Assembly (NCBI GenBank): GCA_964397255.1
Contig: CAYNHQ010000010.1
Location: 53,153-117,152 of the forward strand
Length of the DNA stretch: 64,000 nt
Origin: CAYNHQ01 sp964397255
GTDB lineage: Bacteria > Bdellovibrionota_G > JALEGL01 > DATDPG01
Reading direction: 5' to 3'
Shown: piece by piece, positions 49,489 to 57,686 of the stretch
How positions within the stretch are numbered: the first letter of the stretch is position 1
How the letters are laid out: each line of letters starts with the position of its first letter
Program-made: the position numbers and the translations under genes
Notes under the pieces: model-generated
Databases searched by the model: none
Told to the model about the DNA's origin: nothing
The model's input: the letters and a program-made list of their open reading frames with translations, nothing else

Positions 49489-50985
49489 TCACTTCTTCTT
49501 GAAGAGGCCGAGAAGGGAGCCCGACGATTTTGTCTTCTCTTCCAGACGCTTGTTAATGAGCCGAAGCTCCGCTGACGCCTGCGGATGGTTAGACTTTAAC
49601 TCTAAGACTTTGGAAAAGAATTTCCCGGCCTTTTCGATATCTCCTGAAATTTTATAAAGCGTTCCAAGTTGGAAGAATGGGCGAAAATCGGCCGAGTTGA
49701 GACTCACTGCCTGACGCAGCTCTTGCTCCACGTTACTTGGTATTTCTTTCTTTTCGGCGATCGCTCGTTGCATGAGAAGTTCCGCCAATTCGATGTGATA
49801 AGAGGCATCTTGGGGCATCAATTCAATCGCTTTTCGAATTTCCTTTTCCGCTGCGTCGTAGCGTTTTCTCATGAAGTGGAGTTTCGCTTTTTGAATAGCT
49901 ACTTCAGCGCCTATGGCCGGAGGTGGAACCACTTCTTGAGCCTTCTTTGCCGTGAGATCCTGCGCATATTTTTGCCTTTGTTTTTCATCCGAAAGTACGG
50001 CCAATGCTCGCGCAACCACCTCCAGCACTTTTTCCGCTAACCCCCTCTCCTTCTCCTCTTTGTAATGCTCTTCGATAGAGTCAAGATGAAGTTCTTTCAC
50101 AATCGAATCGTAATTACGTTTGATTTGGGCTCGATTGGTTTGCAGCGTGACTTTGAGGAGTTCCTGGTAGGGTCGATCGAGACGTAGCGCCCAGGCATAA
50201 ATGGGGTTCGTGGGTTTCGGTTCCGCCGGAATTTCCACGACTTTCCGCCCCGGATCTGACGCAGCAGCCTTAACAGATGAAGCTGGAATTGTGAATCTGG
50301 GAGGCGCTTTCTTCGGCATGGCTGTCCATTCCAAGAATTTTGCGGAACGGAGGGCATCAATTAAAGCGGGTGCATCATCAAATCCTGACATTTCAACGAC
50401 TTGTGTATGATTGTTCTTGCCATCGAGGAGTCGAATCACTTTGGACTCCATCGGCTGCAGTTTGAACTTCTCAAGATAAACTTTCCCCTTGGAGTTTAGG
50501 AGTAGGGCCTGATCTTCCGGGGGAGGATCGTCACTGGGTACATAAGATGAGTAAAATGAATCGACATAAATCCTAAAAAAGTCGATCGGCAGCTCCGGAA
50601 CATCCTTTAAATGCTGATCTCCGGAATCAAGAGTAATCTCGGCACCCTCCAACAGAAAGGAGTTCTCAATTTTCTTGGCTGTTTGGGCTCGAAGAGCCTC
50701 GTAAACTTCAAAACCAGTAAGATATCCTAGCTCTACGATGATTTCTCCCTGCCTTTTTCCTGTTTCCTCCATCTTTTGAATAACAGCTCGATATTGTTCC
50801 TCGTTTAAGCGCCCCTGCTCCAACAACATTTGTCCCAAGGTTTCCGTTCGGATGGACGAATCCACATAAATCGGTTCTCCCTTGCGGAAGAAAATCACTT
50901 TCATGATTCGATCTTTGACGACGGTTACACGTCCACTGAACTGATGGAGATGAAGTTCTATTAATTTTTCTTTCAAATTCGTCAT
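49489..50985 (-). CDS. DUF4388 - degenerate J-domain - TPR protein (paralogue)
   Basis: 498 aa. DUF4388 at about 1-135 ('GRVTVVKDRIMKVIFFRKGEPIYVDSSIRTETLGQMLLEQGRL'). A J-domain-like helical hairpin at about 260-345 ('PYQELLKVTLQTNRAQIKRNYDSIVKELH') lacks HPD. TPRs occupy about 355-470 ('LHFMRKRYDAAEKEIRKAIEL'). It has the same architecture as the protein at 551-2092, but the sequences are distant. It is divergent from the lysine-rich micropeptide gene, sharing a 137-bp intergenic region. Confidence 0.8.
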   Translation of the reverse strand: MTNLKEKLIELHLHQFSGRVTVVKDRIMKVIFFRKGEPIYVDSSIRTETLGQMLLEQGRLNEEQYRAVIQKMEETGKRQGEIIVELGYLTGFEVYEALRAQTAKKIENSFLLEGAEITLDSGDQHLKDVPELPIDFFRIYVDSFYSSYVPSDDPPPEDQALLLNSKGKVYLEKFKLQPMESKVIRLLDGKNNHTQVVEMSGFDDAPALIDALRSAKFLEWTAMPKKAPPRFTIPASSVKAAASDPGRKVVEIPAEPKPTNPIYAWALRLDRPYQELLKVTLQTNRAQIKRNYDSIVKELHLDSIEEHYKEEKERGLAEKVLEVVARALAVLSDEKQRQKYAQDLTAKKAQEVVPPPAIGAEVAIQKAKLHFMRKRYDAAEKEIRKAIELMPQDASYHIELAELLMQRAIAEKKEIPSNVEQELRQAVSLNSADFRPFFQLGTLYKISGDIEKAGKFFSKVLELKSNHPQASAELRLINKRLEEKTKSSGSLLGLFKKK

Positions 50986-51043
50986 AGAAAAACGAACGTG
51001 ACGAACAATTAGACATCGGTTCCGATTCTTTCGTCAATAAATG

Positions 51044-51073
51044 TTGAACTTTTAATTACGATTCATTTATAAT
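51044..51073 (+). promoter_or_regulatory. Sigma70 promoter of the lysine-rich micropeptide
   Basis: TTGAAC (51044-51049) and a perfect TATAAT (51068-51073) are separated by 18 bases. A start site near 51080 would give a leader of about 40 bases ending in GGAG six bases before the micropeptide ATG. Confidence 0.65.
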
Positions 51074-51121
51074 TCACCCATGTTGTAGTCTTCTTGTTGT
51101 AAAACCATTAATGGAGAAAAA

Positions 51122-51169
51122 ATGGCTAAAAAGAGAAAGAAGAAAAAAGCAAAGAAAAAAAAGAAGTAA
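51122..51169 (+). CDS. Lysine-rich 15-aa micropeptide
   Basis: The frame reads MAKKRKKKKAKKKKK then TAA. It has GGAG six bases upstream of its ATG, a sigma70 promoter with a perfect TATAAT, and a strong terminator 29 bases after the stop, so it is a self-contained monocistronic gene. Such Lys/Ala peptides resemble the tails of bacterial histone-H1-like proteins and could bind DNA, RNA or ribosomes. The alternative is that the transcript is a small RNA and the peptide a by-product. Confidence 0.62.
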   Translation: MAKKRKKKKAKKKKK

Positions 51170-51197
51170 CTTTTTTTCTTCTTAGTGAAGAATCAGA

Positions 51198-51223
51198 AAC
51201 GGGCGCCTGAAGCGCCCGTTTTT
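51198..51223. terminator. Strong bidirectional Rho-independent terminator
   Basis: AACGGGCGC (51198-51206) and GCGCCCGTT (51212-51220) form a 9-bp GC-rich stem with a 5-base loop, followed by TTTTT on the plus strand. On the minus strand the stem follows the nuoN stop by about 15 bases and ends in TTTC. It separates the micropeptide unit from the convergent nuo operon. Confidence 0.92.
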
Positions 51224-51235
51224 GCTTTGAAGTTC

Positions 51236-52714
51236 TTAAAATAAACCTTGAAGCGAGTCGGATGTGAAGGCCGCCAGGGGCGCCCAGAAGAGCCCCAAGA
51301 TCAAAATCGGAATGGCAAACGTGGCCGCCAAGGTTCGAAAGTAAAAAGGCATGTCGAGATGGGAAACTTCCGCGGGTTGCTCGAGGTACATCGCTTTGAT
51401 AATCCGCACATAATAGAAAAGTGAAATGGCGCTGTTAATTACGGCGACGATCGCCAACCAATAAAGTCCCTTCTCAACCACCGCGGCAAAAAGAAGATAT
51501 TTTCCAATAAACCCCGCAAAGGGAGGAAGACCCGTCAGGGAAAAAAGAAAAATCGAGAAAGTCAACGCCAAAACGGGGGATCTCCACCCCAGCCCTCGAT
51601 ACCCTTCGATTTCTTCGGTCCCTAGTCGATCGGCCACAGCTAAAACCACCATAAAGGCCCCAAAATTCATTAAAAGATAAATCACTAAGTAAAACAGAAT
51701 CGCCTGAATTCCGTTGGCGGAAAGTGCAGCAAGACCCATCAGAAGATATCCCGCATGTCCGATGGACGAATAAGCCATTAGGCGCTTGAGATTGCGCTGG
51801 GGAATCGCCGCTAAATTCCCCAACGTCATCGTGATCGCGGCAATCAAAGCCAAAATCATTTGCCAATGCATAAACGCGAACATCGGTGCTGGTTCTCCGT
51901 GCAACCCAAAGGCCACGACAAAAAATCGAACGACCATTGCGAATCCAGCTGCCTTGGGCCCAACCGAAAGAAACGCCGTCACCGGTGTAGGAGCCCCCTC
52001 ATAGACGTCAGGGCACCACATTTGCGTGGGAAACGTCGCAATTTTGAATCCGAATCCGGCCATTGCACAGAGAAGGCCGAAAAACGTAACCGGTACCGTC
52101 GCCATACCGGAAAACTCTTTGTAATACGCCGCGATGTCTTGAAGGCTGGTACTTCCCACCAATCCGTATAGAAAGGAAAAACCGAATATCATAATTCCCG
52201 ATGCCATCGCGCCATAGAGAAGATATTTCAGCCCTGCTTCGGCCGAGGCTCGCCCATGTTTCCTCGCTCCGACTAAGATGTACGAAAGAATCGAAACCAT
52301 CTCGAGAGATAGATACATCATTAAAAGATCTGTCGACGAGGCCATCATGGACATGCCCACGGTCAATACGAGCATGAAGGCCACTACTTCTGGCTTAGGC
52401 TGATCATTCATTTCTCTGGCACGAAAAGCCAGCGCCAATGTCACAAAACTCGCGATGGCGAACAGAATTTTAAAAAAGAAGCCAAAGGAGTCGATCGTAA
52501 TAGCCGTCGAATACAGCGGTATGGAAGGTGCGGCAAAGAGGGACACCGCCATCCATAAATAGACCATCAGCCCCCCCATTCCGATGGCGGGGGAAATTCG
52601 GCTTCCTCCCTTTGAGAATGCAGAAAGAAGGAGAATCAAAACAGCCAGAGCGGATAAAAACAGCTCCGGTGTGACCAGAGCTAGATTCGGATGATATCGA
52701 AGCCACCAAATCAT
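51236..52714 (-). CDS. nuoN: NADH-quinone oxidoreductase subunit N
   Basis: 492 aa, about 14 transmembrane helices. The proton-antiporter-like core includes 'LSLEMVSILSYILVG', the helix-breaking 'KYLLYGAMASGIMIFGFSFLYG' with a conserved Lys, and 'KRLMAYSSIGHAGYLLMG'. It is the last subunit of the proton-pumping arm and the last gene of the operon, followed by the bidirectional terminator. It starts 4 bases after the nuoM stop. Confidence 0.95.
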   Translation of the reverse strand: MIWWLRYHPNLALVTPELFLSALAVLILLLSAFSKGGSRISPAIGMGGLMVYLWMAVSLFAAPSIPLYSTAITIDSFGFFFKILFAIASFVTLALAFRAREMNDQPKPEVVAFMLVLTVGMSMMASSTDLLMMYLSLEMVSILSYILVGARKHGRASAEAGLKYLLYGAMASGIMIFGFSFLYGLVGSTSLQDIAAYYKEFSGMATVPVTFFGLLCAMAGFGFKIATFPTQMWCPDVYEGAPTPVTAFLSVGPKAAGFAMVVRFFVVAFGLHGEPAPMFAFMHWQMILALIAAITMTLGNLAAIPQRNLKRLMAYSSIGHAGYLLMGLAALSANGIQAILFYLVIYLLMNFGAFMVVLAVADRLGTEEIEGYRGLGWRSPVLALTFSIFLFSLTGLPPFAGFIGKYLLFAAVVEKGLYWLAIVAVINSAISLFYYVRIIKAMYLEQPAEVSHLDMPFYFRTLAATFAIPILILGLFWAPLAAFTSDSLQGLF

Positions 52715-52718
52715 GGGC

Positions 52719-54284
52719 TCACCTCATCGCCACCATCGTTTTGGCCAGCTCCTGAAGACTCGACCCTACTAGATTGAGAATGGGCATCGGATAAATTCCG
52801 AGCACAATGACCAAAATCGCTAAGGGAACCAAGGTAAAGAGTTCGCGCGTATTGATTTCAGGAAGGCTCTTCCACTTTTCATTGAGAGGACCCAAAAAGA
52901 CCCGTTGCATCGTCCAAAGGAGATAAGCAGCCGTTAAAATGACTCCCATCGCGGCGATAATCGTGCAAATTTTAAAAATATTCTCTCCTTTGAACATCAT
53001 GATTTCGTGGACGTAGCGCTCGGTAAAAACGGCGTCCGCATTGAAGGAGCCGATCAAAACTAGTGCCTCACTGATGAATCCGGAAAGACCCGGCAGACCC
53101 ATCGAGGCAAAGATCGCAAGCGTTGAAATACCCGCATAAAGCGGCATGCGCTGGGCCAAACCACCAAACTCATTGAGGTTTCGTGTGTGCGCCCGGTCGT
53201 AAATCACACCTACTAACAAGAAGAGCATGGCCGTGGCGGTTCCATGATTGAACATTTGAAGAAGAGCGCCGTTCATTCCCGTGTATGTCAGCGCTGCCAA
53301 TCCAAGGAGGCAATACCCCATGTGGCTCACGGAGGAATAGGCAACCAGTTTCTTAAAATCAGTCTGGTGCATCGCACAGAGGGCCCCATAAATAATGTTA
53401 ATCGCGCCGAAGATAGCGAGACAGGGTGCAAACCACGTGGCCGCTTCCGGAAGAATGGGATAGCAAATACGGAATATTCCGTACGTTCCCATCTTTAGTA
53501 AGACGCCCGCAAGGATGACACTGATCGCCGTTGGGGCTTCGACGTGTGCATCCGGCAACCAGGTATGGAATGGAAACATCGGAACTTTCACGGCAAAGCC
53601 GAAAAAGAATGCAAAGAAGACAACTTTTGCAAGGGGATAACCCAGAATACTGACCGCACTACTCGTGATTCCTCCACTTCGTGATGCCAATTCCAACATA
53701 TCGAACGTGTGGGGATCTCCGCCGTAGAAATAGAGGGCCAAAATACCGAGCAACATGAAGACCGAGCCGACAAGGGTGTAGAGAAAGAACTTGATCGCCG
53801 CATACTCCTTCCTGGGTCCTCCCCAAATTCCGATGAGGAAGTACATCGGCAACAACATGACTTCCCAGAAGATATAAAAGAGGAAGAGATCCAGAGCGCA
53901 GAAGACCCCCATCATTCCCGTGACGAGGAGCAAAAAGAGCATGAAGTATCCCTTCACCGCCTTTTCAATTCCCCACGACGCGAAAATACATAGGAACGAA
54001 AGCAAAGCCGTCAGAAGAATCATCGTGACACTGATCCCATCGGTGCCCATGAAATAATTAATTTGAATATTCTCAGTTTGAATCCAGGATGTTCGCTCCA
54101 CAAATTGCATCCCGGAGGCCGTTCGATCAAACGTAAAGAAGAGGCCGATGGCGAGGAGAAGTGGAAGAGCCGTGAAAATCGCTGCCGTCCATCGAATGGC
54201 ATTCTTGTTCGCCGAGGGCAAAAAGAGGATGATCGCCATCCCGATCATCGGTAAAAAGGTCATCCAAGAAAGTACGTGCGACAT
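52719..54284 (-). CDS. nuoM: NADH-quinone oxidoreductase subunit M
   Basis: 521 aa from ATG at 54284 with GGAG ten bases upstream; 12 more codons are open upstream but overlap the nuoL end. It has antiporter-like landmarks 'FYIFWEVMLLPMYFLIGIWGG' (conserved Glu), 'KFFLYTLVGS' (Lys), 'PFHTWLPDAHVEAPTAISVILAGVLLKMGTYG' and 'KKLVAYSSVSHMGY'. It pumps protons in the membrane arm. Confidence 0.95.
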   Translation of the reverse strand: MSHVLSWMTFLPMIGMAIILFLPSANKNAIRWTAAIFTALPLLLAIGLFFTFDRTASGMQFVERTSWIQTENIQINYFMGTDGISVTMILLTALLSFLCIFASWGIEKAVKGYFMLFLLLVTGMMGVFCALDLFLFYIFWEVMLLPMYFLIGIWGGPRKEYAAIKFFLYTLVGSVFMLLGILALYFYGGDPHTFDMLELASRSGGITSSAVSILGYPLAKVVFFAFFFGFAVKVPMFPFHTWLPDAHVEAPTAISVILAGVLLKMGTYGIFRICYPILPEAATWFAPCLAIFGAINIIYGALCAMHQTDFKKLVAYSSVSHMGYCLLGLAALTYTGMNGALLQMFNHGTATAMLFLLVGVIYDRAHTRNLNEFGGLAQRMPLYAGISTLAIFASMGLPGLSGFISEALVLIGSFNADAVFTERYVHEIMMFKGENIFKICTIIAAMGVILTAAYLLWTMQRVFLGPLNEKWKSLPEINTRELFTLVPLAILVIVLGIYPMPILNLVGSSLQELAKTMVAMR

Positions 54285-54298
54285 AGACTCTGCTCCCA

Positions 54299-56317
54299 TC
54301 AAAAGCGATAAAAGACCCAAATGACACTCGCGGTGACCAAGACCCCTGCCATGGCCCCCAAATACGCCTGAATTTGTCCGTTTTGAAAACTGCGTGCTTT
54401 CCGCCCCAGCGACACGGTCACCCCACCGACCAAATTCACCAAACCATCTACGACTAATCGATCGAAGAGACCGTAAATAAAAACGACCATTCGAAGCGCC
54501 CAGCCTAATCCATTCACGAGCCCGTCCACGACATACTTGTCAAAGAGGAAGAAGAGCCACGAAAGTTTCTTCACACCGCCCACAATTAGAAAGCCATAGA
54601 TCTCGTCAACGTAATACTTGTTGTACAGAAGCTTGTAAGTTCGAGGCCAATCCAGGGCCAGCTGCTTGGACCGGTCGGGTTGAACCACGTAAAAACGCCG
54701 GGCCAAAAACCACCCGGAAAGCGCAACCATAAGAGACAACCCCGCCAGTCCCGCTTCGAGCGTGTGGCTCGCCTCATGTTCATGAACCACAACGGCGGAC
54801 TCGAGCCAGCGAGGAAAGGTTTGGGCCACGGGCATGAAACTGGGCCACCAGAGCATCCCCCCCACGACCGAGAAGATTGCAAGAATCATTAGGGGCGCAA
54901 GCATATTCATCGGCGACTCATGAATGTGATGCTCCACTTCATGGGAAGCCCGGCATTCGCCATGGAAAGTCATGTAAACGAGGCGAAACATATAAAATGA
55001 CGTCATCGCCGCCGCACAAATACCGACAATCCACAACACGGGGCTCCCATGGGGGCTCGAAAAGGCCTGCCAAAGAATCTCATCTTTGGAAAAAAATCCC
55101 GCGAAGGGAAAAATCCCTGCTATCGCGAGTGTGGCAGTAAAAAAAGTTCGATACGTCCACGGGATCTTATTCTTGAGCCCCCCCATCTTTCTCATATCCT
55201 GCTCTCCCGACATAGCGTGAATGACACTCCCCGCCCCGAGGAAGAGTAGCGCTTTAAAGAAAGCATGAGTCATGACGTGAAACACACCCGCAGCGTAGGC
55301 CCCGACTCCACAGGCCAGAAACATGTAACCCAACTGACTGACGGTCGAATAGGCGAGAACTTTCTTAATGTCGTTTTGAACGAGACCAATCGTCGCGGCG
55401 AAGATCGCCGTAACAGCCCCGACAATAGCAACCACATGTAGAGTCAAAGGAGCAAGATCGAAGAGAAAGCTCAGTCGGGCGATCATATAGATGCCGGCTG
55501 TTACCATTGTCGCGGCATGAATGAGAGCCGAAACCGGTGTAGGACCCGCCATCGCATCCGGCAACCAAACATAGAGTGGAATTTGCGCCGACTTTCCGCA
55601 GGCGCCCACAAACAGCAAGAGGGTGGCTAGTGTCACCGCCGTCACGCCGAATATCGGAACCGATGAAAATAAATCCGTGTTTTCCCGAAGGGCAGCGTAA
55701 TCCACGCTCCAAACCCCTCGGTTCATTCCCTGAACCCAAAAGAGAATGAGAATTCCCAAAATAAATCCGAAATCGCCGATTCGGTTGACGACAAAAGCCT
55801 TCTTCGCCGCATCGGCGTTGGCTTTTTCGCCAAACCAAAATCCGATCAACAAAAAACTGCAGAGCCCCACACCTTCCCATCCGACAAACATAAGGAGAAG
55901 GGAGTCGCCCAAAACGAGAATGAGCATCATCGCCATAAAGAGATTGAGATAGGAAAAATATCGTTCGAACTCCTTCTCGTGAGACATGTAGCCGGTGGAA
56001 TAGAGGTGGATGAGCGATCCCACCCCGGTGATCACCAATGTAAAGACGGCAGAAAGCGGATCGAAAAGAAATCGTGTCCAAACCTCGAAAGTTCCCACTC
56101 GGATCCAAGGATACAGCGTGTCGACGAGCTCTCTTCCTTCCCCCAGACTTTTAAGTTGAAAGAATGCACAGAGCGCAATCGCGAACGAAACGAAAACACT
56201 CCCGCACGCGAGAGCATGGACCATGCCTCGTGATAAAACCCGTCGGCCAAAGAGCCGGATAATGAGGGATGAAACGAGGGGAAGAAAGGGAATCAGCCAA
56301 ATGTACGAAACCTGCAT
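54299..56317 (-). CDS. nuoL: NADH-quinone oxidoreductase subunit L
   Basis: 672 aa from ATG at 56317, six bases after GAGGGG. The ATG at 56323 (ATGA overlap with nuoK) is the alternative. The 119-residue open extension upstream is antisense to nuoK in frame and is rejected. 'FVGWEGVGLCSFLLIGFWF', 'KKAFVVNRIGDFGFILG', 'PLYVWLPDAMAGPTPVSALIHAATMVTAG' and 'KKVLAYSTVSQLGYMF' are typical. The long C-terminal helix plus 'YNKYYVDEIYGFLIVGGVKKLS' match NuoL's lateral arm. The last helices are near duplicate ('FDKYVVDGLVNGLGW', 'FDRLVVDGLVNLVGG'). Confidence 0.95.
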   Translation of the reverse strand: MQVSYIWLIPFLPLVSSLIIRLFGRRVLSRGMVHALACGSVFVSFAIALCAFFQLKSLGEGRELVDTLYPWIRVGTFEVWTRFLFDPLSAVFTLVITGVGSLIHLYSTGYMSHEKEFERYFSYLNLFMAMMLILVLGDSLLLMFVGWEGVGLCSFLLIGFWFGEKANADAAKKAFVVNRIGDFGFILGILILFWVQGMNRGVWSVDYAALRENTDLFSSVPIFGVTAVTLATLLLFVGACGKSAQIPLYVWLPDAMAGPTPVSALIHAATMVTAGIYMIARLSFLFDLAPLTLHVVAIVGAVTAIFAATIGLVQNDIKKVLAYSTVSQLGYMFLACGVGAYAAGVFHVMTHAFFKALLFLGAGSVIHAMSGEQDMRKMGGLKNKIPWTYRTFFTATLAIAGIFPFAGFFSKDEILWQAFSSPHGSPVLWIVGICAAAMTSFYMFRLVYMTFHGECRASHEVEHHIHESPMNMLAPLMILAIFSVVGGMLWWPSFMPVAQTFPRWLESAVVVHEHEASHTLEAGLAGLSLMVALSGWFLARRFYVVQPDRSKQLALDWPRTYKLLYNKYYVDEIYGFLIVGGVKKLSWLFFLFDKYVVDGLVNGLGWALRMVVFIYGLFDRLVVDGLVNLVGGVTVSLGRKARSFQNGQIQAYLGAMAGVLVTASVIWVFYRF

Positions 56318-56319
56318 CT

Positions 56320-56634
56320 TCATCCCCTCAAATTTGAAATCGTCTCCACTTCCACGCTTCGGAAGAGACGGTAAATAGAAAGGATGAGCGCCAACGCCAC
56401 CACCGCTTCCGCGGCCGCCAATACAATGACAAAAATCGCCACAGCTTGAGAGGCATTGGGAATTTTCTCCGGTACGAAATGACCGAAGGCGATAAAATTC
56501 ATCGCCGCGGCGTTGAGAACCAACTCCACGCCCATAAGAATCTGGATTGCATTTCGACGAACGAGGATACAGGCTACACCCATCGCGAAGAGAAAACCGG
56601 AGAGGAGCAAGACCGAAGAGAGTGAAAACAACAT
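56320..56634 (-). CDS. nuoK: NADH-quinone oxidoreductase subunit K
   Basis: 104 aa, three transmembrane helices. 'LVRRNAIQILMGVELVLNAAAMNFIAFG' contains the conserved Glu of helix 2, and 'FVIVLAAAEAVVALALILSIYR' the Glu of helix 3. It abuts nuoJ with a one-base overlap and the nuoL start follows directly. Confidence 0.95.
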   Translation of the reverse strand: MLFSLSSVLLLSGFLFAMGVACILVRRNAIQILMGVELVLNAAAMNFIAFGHFVPEKIPNASQAVAIFVIVLAAAEAVVALALILSIYRLFRSVEVETISNLRG

Positions 56635-57149
56635 TATCCGCCCTCCCCCATCTCCTTATGAACCAGGAGAACTGATCCAATCATGACCAACAGAAGAAGA
56701 AGAGAAATTAGCTCGAATGCCAGGACATATTTCGTCAGAAAGAGATTTCCCAGCGAAGCCGCCGTATTTGAATAGACCGTCTCCTTCGTCGGCCACTCCG
56801 TCGACTTCACCACCCACACAATGACTCCGAACAGGGCACCTGCCACACCTAATCCGGCTAGTTGAGGAAGGTTCTTCTTTTTCATTTCGACTTTTGCGCC
56901 GTAAATGCGTGACGTGAGAAAAATACCGAAAATGAGTAGGACAAGAATTCCTCCCGCATAGACAATAAGCTGTGTCACCCCCACAAAATCGGCACCCAAT
57001 AAAACATAAATCGCCGCCACTCCCGACAGAGAGAAAAAGAGCGCCACACCTGCGTGAAGAAGGTTCTCGAATCGCACAACCAAGAAAGCTGAAAGTGCTG
57101 TCATAAACGCGAATGCCAGAAAGGCGACATTTGTGAGCGCATCACTCAT
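56634..57149 (-). CDS. nuoJ: NADH-quinone oxidoreductase subunit J
   Basis: 171 aa, five transmembrane helices. 'GVALFFSLSGVAAIYVLLGADFVGVTQLIVYAGGILVLLIFGIFL' is the diagnostic NuoJ helix-3 region, including the glycine-rich pi-bulge segment. It overlaps nuoI by 4 bases and nuoK by 1. Membrane arm of complex I. Confidence 0.94.
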   Translation of the reverse strand: MSDALTNVAFLAFAFMTALSAFLVVRFENLLHAGVALFFSLSGVAAIYVLLGADFVGVTQLIVYAGGILVLLIFGIFLTSRIYGAKVEMKKKNLPQLAGLGVAGALFGVIVWVVKSTEWPTKETVYSNTAASLGNLFLTKYVLAFELISLLLLLVMIGSVLLVHKEMGEGG

Positions 57150-57685
57150 GTGGTGGCCTTCCCTTTTTCAGCGCCGGCCCCTTCCGATTCGAGTACCTTT
57201 TGCTGTGAAATCGCCAGATCATGATCAAAGGGGCGTACATAGTGGTACGTCAATTCTGAAACATTGCTGACGGTGCCCTCAAACTTTCGTGTGTGATGGA
57301 TCGCACCCGTCGGACAGGGTTCCGTACAAAGACCACAATACATACACTTGGCGATATCGATGTCGAAGCGGAGCGGATAGCGCTGTTTCGGCGTCGGCTT
57401 GCCGGTAATCTTCGACATCACCGAGCTTTTCGCTCCCTTGACATCCTCAATCACAATGCAGGCAATGGGACAGGCGGTTTCGCAAAGCCGGCAACTAATA
57501 CAGATGTCCATATCCACTTGAAGAATTCCCCGATATCGCTCGGGAAGTGTCGACTCGACATTTACTTCCGGATATTCAATTGTGATCGGTTCGCGAAAGA
57601 GATGCTTGAACGTGACGAACATTCCCTTCGATGTGCTCACAACGCCTGTATAAATGTCCCCGAACCATTGGCCGACAGAACCCAT
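57146..57685 (-). CDS. nuoI: NADH-quinone oxidoreductase subunit I
   Basis: 179 aa with two 4Fe-4S ferredoxin motifs: CISCRLCETACP and CMYCGLCTEPCP. These hold clusters N6a and N6b, which pass electrons towards N2 in NuoB. The N-terminal amphipathic helix ('GMFVTFKHLFREPITIEYPE') anchors it to the membrane arm. NuoB, its electron acceptor, is not encoded in this operon. The gene begins one base after the nuoH stop. Confidence 0.95.
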   Translation of the reverse strand: MGSVGQWFGDIYTGVVSTSKGMFVTFKHLFREPITIEYPEVNVESTLPERYRGILQVDMDICISCRLCETACPIACIVIEDVKGAKSSVMSKITGKPTPKQRYPLRFDIDIAKCMYCGLCTEPCPTGAIHHTRKFEGTVSNVSELTYHYVRPFDHDLAISQQKVLESEGAGAEKGKATT

Positions 57686-57686
57686 T

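Noticed and set aside
56324..56680. 119-residue upstream extension of nuoL
   Set aside because: It runs out of frame over nuoK, has no homology to NuoL, and the ATGs at 56317/56323 have a good Shine-Dalgarno site.
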